Part shown: positions 34,766-43,612 of the stretch, one piece after another | Numbering within the stretch: the first letter of the stretch is position 1 | Layout: each line of letters starts with the position of its first letter | Origin: Acetobacterium paludosum | Lineage (GTDB): Bacteria; Bacillota; Clostridia; Eubacteriales; Eubacteriaceae | Assembly: GCF_008086595.1 (NCBI RefSeq) | Contig: NZ_RXYA01000008.1 | Span: forward strand, 1 to 64,000 | Length of the DNA: 64,000 nt | Reading direction: 5' to 3' | The notes under the pieces: generated by a model | What the model saw: only the letters and a program-made list of their open reading frames with translations | What the model was told of the DNA's origin: nothing | Database searches by the model: none | Made by a program: the position numbers and the translations under genes

Positions 34766-36025
34766 GTGAAAATTCTTGGTGTTATTGCCGAATATAATCC
34801 GTTTCATAAAGGCCATGCCTGGCAAATTAACGAATCCCAAAAAAGGAGTCAATGCGATGCCGTGATGGCTCTGATGAGCGGAAGCATTACGCAACGCGGC
34901 GACTTTGCTATCCTTAATAAGTGGGAACGGACGCAACTGGCATTATCCTCCGGGGTGGATCTTGTCTGTGAATTGCCCGTTGCCTATGCCTGCCAAAGTG
35001 CCGAGGCCTTTGCCAGCGGCGGGATAAAAATTTTAAATGCCACCCGTGTCTGTGATGTGCTTTCTTTTGGTTCCGAGGGCGGTGCCTTAGACCCGTTGAA
35101 TAACCTGGCAAAATTCTTAGTTGCGGAACCGCCTGAATTTAAATCCGTTCTTAAGGAAGCTTTGTCCGCCGGGGTATCCTTTCCCAAAGCCCGCATGATC
35201 GCTATTGACCAGCTGCTGGGAAACGAAGCCAGCACACTGCTGAGAACCCCTAATAATATTTTAGCGATTGAATACCTTAAGTCTCTTTACAGGACTCATA
35301 GTTTAATCAGTCCCCTGACCGTACCACGTCAGGGCTGCGGTTATCATAGTTTGGCAACTTCTGACTATCTCAGCGCCAGCGGAATCCGTAACATTCTCAA
35401 AGATGCGCTGACTAAAACCGAATCTGAAAAAACAACATTAAGTGCTTTATCCCGCAGTCTTCCCTACCCGGTTGAAAAACTATTCTGCCCTTTAAAACAA
35501 AATTATCATCTTGACGGTGATGAACGCTTTTTGAACGCCTTGCGCCTCCAGATTCTTTCTCAGGATGTTTATCATCTCAAAAGCACCCCCTATGTTTCGG
35601 AAGGTTTGGAGCACAAAATTAGGGATGCCGTTAAAACTGCAGAAACCCTGGATGAATTAGTGAATGCCATTATTTCTAAACGCATTCCCAAAACCCGGGT
35701 CCTCCGGATTTTAAGCAATCGGGTTTTGGAATTGCATCAGCAAACCTTAGCGACCCTTCAAGCCGACGCTTTTTTTCCCTACCTGCGCGTTCTCGGCTTT
35801 AACAAAACCGGACAAGCCATTCTAAAAAAAATCAAAACCCACAGTGACCTTCCGATTTTGACAAATCTTAAAAAAAGCGAATCTTGTTTGAACGCCGATC
35901 AAAGAAAAATGCTATACTACGATTGCCGGGCCACGGATTTGCACAATTTATTTTATGAAAATAATTATTGCTATCATCGCGACTATACCCAAAGCCCGAT
36001 AAGGAGAAACGAATGTCATTTTTAA
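34766..36025 (+). CDS. tmcAL: tRNA(Met) cytidine acetate ligase (TmcAL/YlbM)
   Basis: A 419-residue nucleotidyltransferase-like enzyme. It opens KILGVIAEYNPFHKGHAWQI with the HxGH-type site (FHKGH). The family forms N4-acetylcytidine at the wobble position of elongator tRNA-Met using acetate and ATP. Start is GTG after AGGGAGG. It is divergent from ackA (148-nt gap), so the gene that makes or uses acetate and one that uses acetate for tRNA are side by side. The stop overlaps the next gene by 13 nt. Confidence 0.92.
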   Translation: MKILGVIAEYNPFHKGHAWQINESQKRSQCDAVMALMSGSITQRGDFAILNKWERTQLALSSGVDLVCELPVAYACQSAEAFASGGIKILNATRVCDVLSFGSEGGALDPLNNLAKFLVAEPPEFKSVLKEALSAGVSFPKARMIAIDQLLGNEASTLLRTPNNILAIEYLKSLYRTHSLISPLTVPRQGCGYHSLATSDYLSASGIRNILKDALTKTESEKTTLSALSRSLPYPVEKLFCPLKQNYHLDGDERFLNALRLQILSQDVYHLKSTPYVSEGLEHKIRDAVKTAETLDELVNAIISKRIPKTRVLRILSNRVLELHQQTLATLQADAFFPYLRVLGFNKTGQAILKKIKTHSDLPILTNLKKSESCLNADQRKMLYYDCRATDLHNLFYENNYCYHRDYTQSPIRRNECHF

Positions 36026-37569
36026 ACAGCGATAAACCCAAGATACCCAAGCGGCCGATACTCAATCCCCCCTGCGGTCCGGTGCTGGGACAATTTCACA
36101 AGGGCATCACCAGCTTTAAAGGCATTCCCTATGCCCTGCCGCCAATTGGCAATCACCGGTTTAAGGCCCCAGAGCCGCTGCCGCCCTGGGTAGAAATCCG
36201 AGAGTGCTTAAAACCCGGCAATGCTTCCCTGCAAATGGGCGGCATTACCATTGATTCCCCCGGCACTTATCAAATGGAAGGGAAAAGCGAGGATTGTCTG
36301 TTTCTGAACGTCTGGACCCCGGCAACCACACCTGAAAAACGATATCCGGTTTATGTTTTTATCCATGGCGGCGCCTTTGCCACCGGTTCCGGTTCCGACA
36401 TGGTTTATGACGGCTTTCGAATGGCTCAGGAAGGGGTGGTGGTGGTAACCATCAATTACCGGTTGGGAGCGCTTGGCTTTCTAGCGACCCAAGGTCTTTT
36501 GGAAGAATCCGGGACAACCGGAAACTACGGCATCCTGGATCAAATTCAGGCCCTTCATTGGGTTCAAAAAAACATTGAAGCCTTCGGCGGCGATCCCAGC
36601 CAGGTGACCATCGGCGGACAATCCGCCGGAGCCTACAGCGTCACTGCGCTGATGCTCTCACCTCTTGCCAAAGGACTTTTTCATCAGGCCGTGGTCGAAA
36701 GCGGTTCCATTTTTTCCGTTCCTGCCTTTGCCATGCTCAATCGTGGGGATTTAAAAAAAACTATGGCGAATGGCCATCTTTTTTGTGAACTGTATGGCAT
36801 CAAAGATACCCGAGAAGGTCTGGACCAGCTAAGGTCTCTGCCTGGCGAAATGCTGGCGGCCCTATCGATGGTGAAATCCGATCAGTCGACCGTACCGAAT
36901 GCCTTCGGCTTTTGGCCGGTTTACGACGGCGTGGTGCTTCCCAAAGACCCGGTGGCCGCTCTCAAAAATGGCGAAGTCAACAAAGTAAAAGTTCTGATTG
37001 GTTATAACACGAACGAATCGACCTTATTTATCAAGGGGCATACCAATTTGGGCATTTATGAAATGCTATGCTATCATATTTTTGGTTCGGAGCATGCGCC
37101 TGCCGTCATGAATTATTTTAAAGTCGACAACGACCATTCCCCCTTAGCGCGAATGCTGGAAATCTATACCCATTCGGCTTTTTTAATTGGCATGGTAATG
37201 ATGGCTAAGAAATATGCCGATCTGGGCTTAGATGTATATTTTTATAATTTTGACTATGATCCGGCGATTCTAAAAATTGTCGGTTTAAACACGGCTCATG
37301 GGATGGAACTGCCATTCGTTTTTGGCAATGGAATCGGTCAGCGCCGTGCCACTAAAATCAGCAAACTATCATGGATTATGCAGCAATCCTGGACGAACTT
37401 TATAAAATTTGGAGATCCCAATTTTAAACAAGCCTATAAAGGACTAATCGGCTGGCCAAAGTTTGATACTGAAAAAAAACATATCCTGGTGTTTGACGCC
37501 AAATTGTCCAGTATTGTGCTGCCCGGCCAAAATGATTTAGATTTTTTAGAAAATCTGATGTTTAACTGA
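36013..37569 (+). CDS. Type-B carboxylesterase (para-nitrobenzyl-esterase family)
   Basis: A 518-residue alpha/beta hydrolase. It shows SEDCLFLNVWTP (about 92-103), the oxyanion HGGAF (118-122), the nucleophile elbow GGQSAGAYS with Ser204, and a catalytic-His region NTAHGMELPFVFG. There is no signal peptide, so it acts in the cytoplasm. The start at 36013 with AAGGAG upstream is preferred over an open frame 15 codons longer that lies inside tmcAL. The natural ester substrate is unknown. Confidence 0.9.
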   Translation: MSFLNSDKPKIPKRPILNPPCGPVLGQFHKGITSFKGIPYALPPIGNHRFKAPEPLPPWVEIRECLKPGNASLQMGGITIDSPGTYQMEGKSEDCLFLNVWTPATTPEKRYPVYVFIHGGAFATGSGSDMVYDGFRMAQEGVVVVTINYRLGALGFLATQGLLEESGTTGNYGILDQIQALHWVQKNIEAFGGDPSQVTIGGQSAGAYSVTALMLSPLAKGLFHQAVVESGSIFSVPAFAMLNRGDLKKTMANGHLFCELYGIKDTREGLDQLRSLPGEMLAALSMVKSDQSTVPNAFGFWPVYDGVVLPKDPVAALKNGEVNKVKVLIGYNTNESTLFIKGHTNLGIYEMLCYHIFGSEHAPAVMNYFKVDNDHSPLARMLEIYTHSAFLIGMVMMAKKYADLGLDVYFYNFDYDPAILKIVGLNTAHGMELPFVFGNGIGQRRATKISKLSWIMQQSWTNFIKFGDPNFKQAYKGLIGWPKFDTEKKHILVFDAKLSSIVLPGQNDLDFLENLMFN

Positions 37570-37631
37570 AAAATAATGCGTAGCTCCCACAAATGACTGA
37601 TCATGCAAACCTTTTATTTTCTCTAAATGCC

Positions 37632-37660
37632 TTGCAAACTGATGAAGAAAATGCTACATT
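37632..37660 (+). promoter_or_regulatory. Possible promoter of the Cache/CheW gene
   Basis: TTGCAA (37632-37637) and TACATT (37655-37660) are 17 nt apart. A start near 37667 would put the hairpin at 37680-37719 at the very 5' end of the mRNA. Confidence 0.35.
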
Positions 37661-37679
37661 AATACTAAATAATATAGCA

Positions 37680-37723
37680 AAGATGCTTAAACTGGGATAT
37701 TTTTACCACTAAGCATCTTTTTA
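37680..37723 (+). terminator. Hairpin with T run before the Cache/CheW gene
   Basis: AAGATGCTTA (37680-37689) pairs with TAAGCATCTT (37710-37719), and T5 follows. It would end the esterase transcript. It stands only 19 nt before the next start codon, so it may instead be an attenuator for that gene. Confidence 0.65.
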
Positions 37724-37741
37724 TTAAACAGGAGAATATTG

Positions 37742-40303
37742 ATGATAATTTACAAACAAAGTGACTTTCTTAACAACATGCCGGATGTCCAGGAATGCAA
37801 TAAAAGTATTTCTGACTTAAATGATCAATGGGATAATATTAAACTTTTGTCTGAAATCAATTGTCCCATCCAGTCAAAAAGTGTCCTTCCCAATATGACA
37901 AAAATACAAAATGGTTTTTGTGATTTGCAACATGAACTCATTGATACTCTGGTATTTGAAAAATTAAAAAAGATGGAGCAGAAGATCGTTTCAAAAACTC
38001 AGGTAGCCATCGATATCCTGATTCGAAACCTTTTTGAAAGAACCGCTGATATCGGTTTTTTAGCCACCGACGATGATATTCGGCGCTTTGTTGAAAACGA
38101 TGAACGAACCGATAGTGACCGCAATGTTATTCTGAGCCGGATGCGCGAATACGTGGCAAAATATTCCGTTTACGAAGACATCATCGTGCTTGATCGAAAC
38201 TATCAGGTGCTGGCAAATCTCGATGAAAAGAACAATATTCTGGGCAAAAGGATCAAAGGCCCGAATCTTACCAAAACCATGAGTGGCGAACAGAACTTTG
38301 TTGAATATTTTAAGAACTCTAAATTGCAGTATGGGGAGAAGAATTCTCATATATTTTCAAGCCGAATCTGTAAAGAAGGTACCTCGGAAACCATTGGTCT
38401 CATCTGTCTGTGTTTTCGCTTTGAAAATGAAATGAAGCAGATTTTCGAGAAACTAACCAATGATTATGACGGATCGGTCATAACGATTATTGATGATACC
38501 AATACCGTTATTGCCAGCAGTGATGAAAATCATGTTCCCATCGGTATCAACGTTGAATCGGTTGAATCCGGCGAGAATGGCGTTGTCTACTACCGCGGTT
38601 CCGACTACATTTCTAAAACCATTTCTACCCAGGGATATCAAAAATACTTCGGTCTGGGTTGGAAGGGGCATGTCATGTTGCCGCTTCGCCTTGCCTTCCG
38701 AGATAATCGCAATCTTAATAATATTGATTCAACCGTTTCATCCGGACTGATGCGTCAGGCTGATTCTTTTTCCACTGAACTTAACGAGATTATCAATAAA
38801 ACCCAAACGATCAATGGTTCGCTCAAACGCATTGTCTATAATGGTCAAATTATAGCCCGGGATGACAGTATTGATGCCGAATATTCTCGTTTGAAGCCCA
38901 TATTAAGAGCAATCGGTCGCATCGGAACCAATACCAGCAATCTTTTTGAAAGTTCGGTTTCAAGCCTGTTTTCAACGGTTGTATCCACTAGTCTTGTTGA
39001 TACCGGCTTTCTTGCCTCTCTTTGTGTGGACATTATGGATCGAAATCTATACGAACGTGCCAACGACTGTCGCTGGTGGGCATTGGATTCAACCATTCGT
39101 CGGATCCTGGCAAAAAATGAAATAGATCCTACCAGCCAAAATAAATTGACTGATATTTTATCCTATATCAATGATCTTTATACTGTTTACAGCAATATAT
39201 TTGTTTTTGATCTAACCGGGACCATTGTTGCCGTTTCCAATCCAAACCATTCGGAGGATATTGGCAAAACACTGACCACGCCTTTTATCAGTGAGATACT
39301 AATGAACTCACAACCTGAAAAATATTTTGTATCGCCATTTGAAAAATCCGATTTATATGATAATCGCCATACCTATATTTATGGTGCCTCCATTACTGAT
39401 TTCAATAACAGCAGCCGAACCGTTGGCGGTATCGGTATTGTCTTCGACAGTGAAGACCAATTTAAAACCATCTTACAGGAATCTCTCAACACCGATAATG
39501 ATACTTTTGCCGTATTTGCAGACAGAAATAAAAAAATCATCTCCTCCACCAATGATGCCTATGAAGTTGGCGAAATGCTTAATCTGCCGGATGAGCTCTT
39601 CACTGTTTCCAATGGCAATACCCGATCTGAAATTCTGGTTTATGAGAACTGCTACTATTCAATCGGGTGTGCCTGCTCTGCCAGTTATCGGGAATATAAA
39701 AACTCAGATGGATACAAAAACGATGTGATCGCTTTTGTTTTTGAAAAGATGGCGAATTATTCAGAAATGCCACCGGAAAAAGCAGTATACAAAGAAATCG
39801 AACAATCCGATTTTGCCTTTTCGATGAGTGCTGAATCTAAGAAACTGGCAACCTTTGTCATCAACGGACAGGTTTACGGTTTGGAACAGTCTTATGTCGT
39901 CGAGGCACTGGAAGCAAGTAAAGCAATTTCGGTCCCCGGTACAAACAGTGTCATCCGCGGTGCCGTGGAATTCAATGAAAGCTATTACGCCGTTGTTGAC
40001 GCTCTCGCTCTTTTTGACAAAAATGAGCCAAGTCTCAACGCAACCCATCTGCTGATGCTTAAGCTTTCGGATACGGAAATGATTGCCATCCAAGTTGAAA
40101 AACTCGTCAGTGTCTTGGAAATCAGTTTAAAGGACATCCAACCGGTGAGTGTTTCTTCAGCGATTACCGGTATTATTTGTTTAACTGACGGTTCTGATCG
40201 CACCATTCTGGAAATGGATCCCCAAATCATACTTGCAAAATTAGCCGAAAACCAGGTGGATGAAGACTTAGCGGCCGCTCTGCCGCTGCTGGAAAGCAGA
40301 TAG
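37742..40303 (+). CDS. Soluble double-Cache sensor with C-terminal CheW domain
   Basis: An 853-residue protein with no signal peptide or membrane helix. Two related sensor modules are visible: about 80-330 and 420-660. Each begins with a helix (DILIRNLFERTADIGFLATD / DIMDRNLYERANDCRWWALD) followed by Cache-like strands (DIIVLDRNYQVLANLD / NIFVFDLTGTIVAVSN). Residues about 710-840 form a CheW-like domain (FVINGQVYGLEQSYVVEAL, then IRGAVEFNESYYAVVDALALF). CheW domains couple receptors to CheA, so the protein may feed a cytoplasmic signal into chemotaxis or a related pathway. No che genes are nearby. RBS AGGAGAATATT. Confidence 0.75.
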   Translation: MIIYKQSDFLNNMPDVQECNKSISDLNDQWDNIKLLSEINCPIQSKSVLPNMTKIQNGFCDLQHELIDTLVFEKLKKMEQKIVSKTQVAIDILIRNLFERTADIGFLATDDDIRRFVENDERTDSDRNVILSRMREYVAKYSVYEDIIVLDRNYQVLANLDEKNNILGKRIKGPNLTKTMSGEQNFVEYFKNSKLQYGEKNSHIFSSRICKEGTSETIGLICLCFRFENEMKQIFEKLTNDYDGSVITIIDDTNTVIASSDENHVPIGINVESVESGENGVVYYRGSDYISKTISTQGYQKYFGLGWKGHVMLPLRLAFRDNRNLNNIDSTVSSGLMRQADSFSTELNEIINKTQTINGSLKRIVYNGQIIARDDSIDAEYSRLKPILRAIGRIGTNTSNLFESSVSSLFSTVVSTSLVDTGFLASLCVDIMDRNLYERANDCRWWALDSTIRRILAKNEIDPTSQNKLTDILSYINDLYTVYSNIFVFDLTGTIVAVSNPNHSEDIGKTLTTPFISEILMNSQPEKYFVSPFEKSDLYDNRHTYIYGASITDFNNSSRTVGGIGIVFDSEDQFKTILQESLNTDNDTFAVFADRNKKIISSTNDAYEVGEMLNLPDELFTVSNGNTRSEILVYENCYYSIGCACSASYREYKNSDGYKNDVIAFVFEKMANYSEMPPEKAVYKEIEQSDFAFSMSAESKKLATFVINGQVYGLEQSYVVEALEASKAISVPGTNSVIRGAVEFNESYYAVVDALALFDKNEPSLNATHLLMLKLSDTEMIAIQVEKLVSVLEISLKDIQPVSVSSAITGIICLTDGSDRTILEMDPQIILAKLAENQVDEDLAAALPLLESR

Positions 40304-40456
40304 TCAGTCTTATCACTTTTAATCCCTTTGTCCATCTATAAAGCAAAAAAAACAAAAAATCATATTTCCCCTCCCTAAATTGGGTTATAATATATAAGTT
40401 AACATTCATCAAGAAAGCACTTCGCAAAACATTTGCTTAATTTAGGGAGAAAAAAT

Positions 40457-41431
40457 TTGAAAAAAGGATATCTTTACATTGTTTTATCAACGGTTCTATT
40501 CAGCTCAATGGAAATTGCGCTGAAAATGTTTTCTAATGCATTCAATCCGGTCCAGTTGACATTTCTGCGTTTTCTGATCGGTTCATTTATTCTAATGCCA
40601 TTTGCCATCAAAGGACTGCGCAACAGAAATGTCCATTTGAAAGCCAAAGACTTTTATTTTTTTGCCATGACGGGATTCCTTTGCGTTATGGTCAGCATGA
40701 TACTATACCAGATGGCAATTGTCTATTCACCCGCATCCATTGTGGCGGTTCTGTTTAGCTGTAACCCCGTCTTCGTCGTCCTGTTCGCCTATTTTATCTT
40801 ACATGAAAAGATATACAAATACACGATTGTTTCTCTGATTATCAGCGTGATCGGCATTATCGTCATTATTAACCCGTGGCACATGTCTGGTGCTAATAGC
40901 ATGCTCGGCATGACCTTAACCATTCTCGCTGCCATCGTCTTTGCCTTATACAACGTCGTCGGACGTAAGTACAGCGAACGATTCGGTGGTATCGCCCTAA
41001 CTTGCTTCAGTTTTTTGTTTGGCAGTATGGAAATGATTTTATTGATTTTCATTACGCGAATAAATGTCGTTTCTGTTTTTTTTACCCAGATTGGCTTAAA
41101 ATCATTTGCCAGTGTTCCGATTCTTCAGGGAATCAACGGCCATACGCTTCCCGGCTTGATCTATGTTGGCATATTTGTTACCGGACTCGGCTATACCTTT
41201 TATTTTCTCGCGATGGAAGAAACCTCTGCCGCAACAGCCTCGCTGGTATTCTTTATTAAACCCGTCCTTGCCCCCATATTGGCGCTGATCATCTTACATG
41301 ATGTCATCACAGTCAACATGACTGTCGGGATTATTTTAATCATTACCGGATCGCTTATTTCTTTCATTCCCGGTTTGAGGTTAAAAAAGAAAGCTGTTTT
41401 GAAAGAAGATATTGAATCTTTCCGACCTTAA
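40457..41431 (+). CDS. EamA/DMT-family transporter
   Basis: A 324-residue membrane protein with 10 predicted helices in two EamA repeats (about 5-140 and 155-300). Hallmarks are STVLFSSMEIALKMF at the start and EETSAATASLVFFIKPVLAPILA near the end. Members export amino acids or small metabolites. TTG at 40457 with AGGGAGAAAAAAT before it is the likely start. The upstream gap 40304-40456 has a TATAAT at about 40384 but no clear -35. Confidence 0.88.
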   Translation: MKKGYLYIVLSTVLFSSMEIALKMFSNAFNPVQLTFLRFLIGSFILMPFAIKGLRNRNVHLKAKDFYFFAMTGFLCVMVSMILYQMAIVYSPASIVAVLFSCNPVFVVLFAYFILHEKIYKYTIVSLIISVIGIIVIINPWHMSGANSMLGMTLTILAAIVFALYNVVGRKYSERFGGIALTCFSFLFGSMEMILLIFITRINVVSVFFTQIGLKSFASVPILQGINGHTLPGLIYVGIFVTGLGYTFYFLAMEETSAATASLVFFIKPVLAPILALIILHDVITVNMTVGIILIITGSLISFIPGLRLKKKAVLKEDIESFRP

Positions 41432-41472
41432 ATTTTTCAAGCCAAAAAGAAACTAGTCGTTAATTTGACCGA

Positions 41473-41501
41473 TTGACAAAAAAGCACAATATGCATATAA
41501 T
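41473..41501 (+). promoter_or_regulatory. Consensus promoter of the DUF5661 gene
   Basis: TTGACA (41473-41478) and TATAAT (41496-41501) are 17 nt apart, both perfect hexamers. Expected expression is strong. The start codon is at 41568. Confidence 0.85.
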
Positions 41502-41567
41502 CAGATTAATTAAAAAATGACACGATTAGAATCGTCATATTTAAAATTTTTAGAAGAGGTGATTTTT

Positions 41568-41840
41568 ATGTCGGAAAAAAAAGTGTTTACAACCGAACAG
41601 GCAAAAGAAACTGGCAGAATGCTTGGCATCAATTGGAGTAAATTCGATATTGAACAATTTCGAATGGGAATGGATGTCGAACTGGAACATGGAACCTGTG
41701 ATTCTCATACCAATGTAACCGGTGATGACCCTTTTGTTACCGGAAAAATTGCATTGGCCCATTTAAATGAGTTTCCCGACTATTATACACGGCTTGAAAA
41801 AATGGAAGTAGAAGCTGAAAAATTCTGGGAAGCAAAATAA
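41568..41840 (+). CDS. Small DUF5661-type protein
   Basis: A 90-residue protein rich in Glu, with FTTEQAKETGRMLGI, FDIEQFRMGMDVELEHG and TGKIALAHLNEFPDYYTRL. It resembles the small cytoplasmic DUF5661 family, whose function is unknown. It has a perfect promoter and RBS AGAGGTGA, and is followed by a strong terminator, so it is a monocistronic, probably well-expressed gene. Confidence 0.8.
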   Translation: MSEKKVFTTEQAKETGRMLGINWSKFDIEQFRMGMDVELEHGTCDSHTNVTGDDPFVTGKIALAHLNEFPDYYTRLEKMEVEAEKFWEAK

Positions 41841-41855
41841 AAAGATCAAACTTTT

Positions 41856-41904
41856 AAAGGCTAATACATTATCCTGCAGTATGCAAGATAACGTATTAGC
41901 CTTT
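41856..41904. terminator. Long bidirectional hairpin terminator
   Basis: AAAGGCTAATAC-(A)-TTATC pairs with GATAAC-GTATTAGCCTTT around a 13-nt loop. It lies between the DUF5661 gene and the convergent dedA-like gene and can end both. Confidence 0.75.
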
Positions 41905-41936
41905 AAATTTAGATTTAATAACACACCGGGAGTTAA

Positions 41937-42587
41937 CTAAACCTGTGCATCGGCATTTTTTCTTTCTTTAAGAAAAACAACAAAGGCTGGAAGTACTGAT
42001 ATGACAATAATAGCAATTAAAACAAAGGTAAAATTGTCTTTGATAATCGGTATATTGCCGAATAAATAACCGCCGGTTAAAAATAAGGTTACCCATAAGA
42101 ATCCGCCTAATATATTGTAGCCGATAAACTTGACATAGTGCATTTCCCCCATACCGGCTACAAATGGAACGAAAGTCCTGATAATCGGAATAAATCTTCC
42201 GATGACGATTGTCAGTGAACCATATTTTTCATAAAACTTATGAGCCTTGACAATATATTCTTTTTTTACAAATTTATTTTTTCCGTTTTCTAAAATTTTG
42301 TTTCCGATGGCTTTACCGATCGAGTAATTTACGGTATCACCAATCACTGCCGCCAGCAAAAATGTGATGAAAAAAGCAACAACATTAAGTGACCCCATTG
42401 CCGACAAAGCGCCTGAAGCAAATATTAAAGAGTCTCCTGGCAAAAATGGGGTAACAACCAATCCGGTTTCACAGAATATAATAATGAATAATATTAAATA
42501 TGTCCAAAATCCATAGTTTTGTATTATTCCGTATAACGATTGGTCAAGATGCATAATAAAATTAATGAGATACATTATTGTGTCCAT
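41937..42587 (-). CDS. DedA family membrane protein
   Basis: A 216-residue protein with about five hydrophobic segments. The family boxes are ETGLVVTPFLPGDSLIFASG (about 40-59), GDTVNYSIGKAIG, RFIPIIRTFVPFVAGMGEM and YNILGGFLWVTLFL. Recent work links DedA proteins to undecaprenyl-phosphate and phospholipid flipping, which would aid the polysaccharide and wall genes here; this member is not assigned specifically. RBS AGGAGAAATAG. Confidence 0.9.
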   Translation of the reverse strand: MDTIMYLINFIMHLDQSLYGIIQNYGFWTYLILFIIIFCETGLVVTPFLPGDSLIFASGALSAMGSLNVVAFFITFLLAAVIGDTVNYSIGKAIGNKILENGKNKFVKKEYIVKAHKFYEKYGSLTIVIGRFIPIIRTFVPFVAGMGEMHYVKFIGYNILGGFLWVTLFLTGGYLFGNIPIIKDNFTFVLIAIIVISVLPAFVVFLKERKNADAQV

Positions 42588-42766
42588 CTATTTCTCCTTT
42601 TTTTATTTTTCAAAAACAGCTTTCTTAGTTATTGTGTCAAGTACATCTGCAGCCATAATTCAGCACTTTTGAATCGGTTTATTGTATCATATCAATTGTA
42701 TTAATTAGCTTAAATAATTATTGATAGCGTTTTCTTAATTCATAAGTCAGCGCTTTCATCAAAAAA

Positions 42767-42799
42767 GCCTGACTGCGATAAAACTTCGCAATCAGACCT
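42767..42799 (-). terminator. Intrinsic terminator after yqeC
   Basis: On the minus strand GGTCTGATTGCGA pairs with TCGCAGTCAGGC (one mismatch), followed by T6. It lies 33 nt past the yqeC stop. The rest of 42588-42831 holds no recognised gene. Confidence 0.75.
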
Positions 42800-42831
42800 T
42801 ATTGTTTAAATTGTTCTGTCTTTGTCAAGAA

Positions 42832-43554
42832 CTAACATTCCTCCACCCAACCTTCTTTCAAAGAGCCGATGAAGCTCTGATCAAAGATTAATTTTCCGAT
42901 TTTTCCCATCATCCGGGCCTTTTCCAAATTATCCTGGTCGGCTTTATTAATGAAAAGTATTTTTGGCAGTTTTCCATATTCTGGTTCCAATTTATTTTTT
43001 ATGAACGCTTCCAAAACTTTTTTTAAAACAAATTCATCAAAAACTTCTTCTTCATCTTCAAACAATTCGGCCCGGTGAAAATATTCATCATCTATTTTTT
43101 GAAATAAAACCTCTGCTCCAATCACATGAATGATCTTGGTTGTCAAACTGGGAATGATTGGTTCATATTCATTGTAAAACTTATACGGCTTTCTTTTAGA
43201 GCCATCGCCCTCGTTAAGAATAACAACCGGACTCAATGACTTCTGTAAGAAAAGCAGCTCGTCATTGGAAAATCCTGAAATTTTCTGACCGGCCAGTAGG
43301 TCTTTTCCAATAATCCACTCTTTTTGCGGTTCTTGCTCAATCTGATGAAGAACCGCTGTGATATCTTCATTAATGATGCATTGATCCGCCGCCACATCAG
43401 AAATACAAATCTTTGCTGTTGTCGTTAACACGTGTTTTATTCCCGCCCGTAATAATTCTCTGCCAATGGCAAACATCAAGGAGGTTTTTCCCCCTCCTCC
43501 GGTAATCGTAATAACATCATTGTTTTGAATGTTAAATAATTTTATGAGCTTCAT
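42832..43554 (-). CDS. yqeC: Selenium cofactor biosynthesis protein YqeC
   Basis: A 240-residue P-loop protein with GGGGKTSLMFAIGREL (about 19-34), TTTAKI, and NEGDGSKRKPYKFYNEYEP. The family accompanies selenium-dependent molybdenum hydroxylases such as xanthine dehydrogenase and nicotinate dehydrogenase and probably acts in making the selenium-containing cofactor. No hydroxylase gene lies in the window. It follows the DUF1002 gene by 58 nt on the same strand. Confidence 0.87.
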   Translation of the reverse strand: MKLIKLFNIQNNDVITITGGGGKTSLMFAIGRELLRAGIKHVLTTTAKICISDVAADQCIINEDITAVLHQIEQEPQKEWIIGKDLLAGQKISGFSNDELLFLQKSLSPVVILNEGDGSKRKPYKFYNEYEPIIPSLTTKIIHVIGAEVLFQKIDDEYFHRAELFEDEEEVFDEFVLKKVLEAFIKNKLEPEYGKLPKILFINKADQDNLEKARMMGKIGKLIFDQSFIGSLKEGWVEEC

Positions 43555-43612
43555 TTTTTATCCCACTTTCAACTTTTATAATACTTTTCTATTATCCATT
43601 ATTTTTAGTTTC

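Noticed and set aside
35968-36012. Longer start for the carboxylesterase
   Set aside because: The extra 15 codons lie inside tmcAL, lack a binding site, and AAGGAG directly precedes ATG at 36013.
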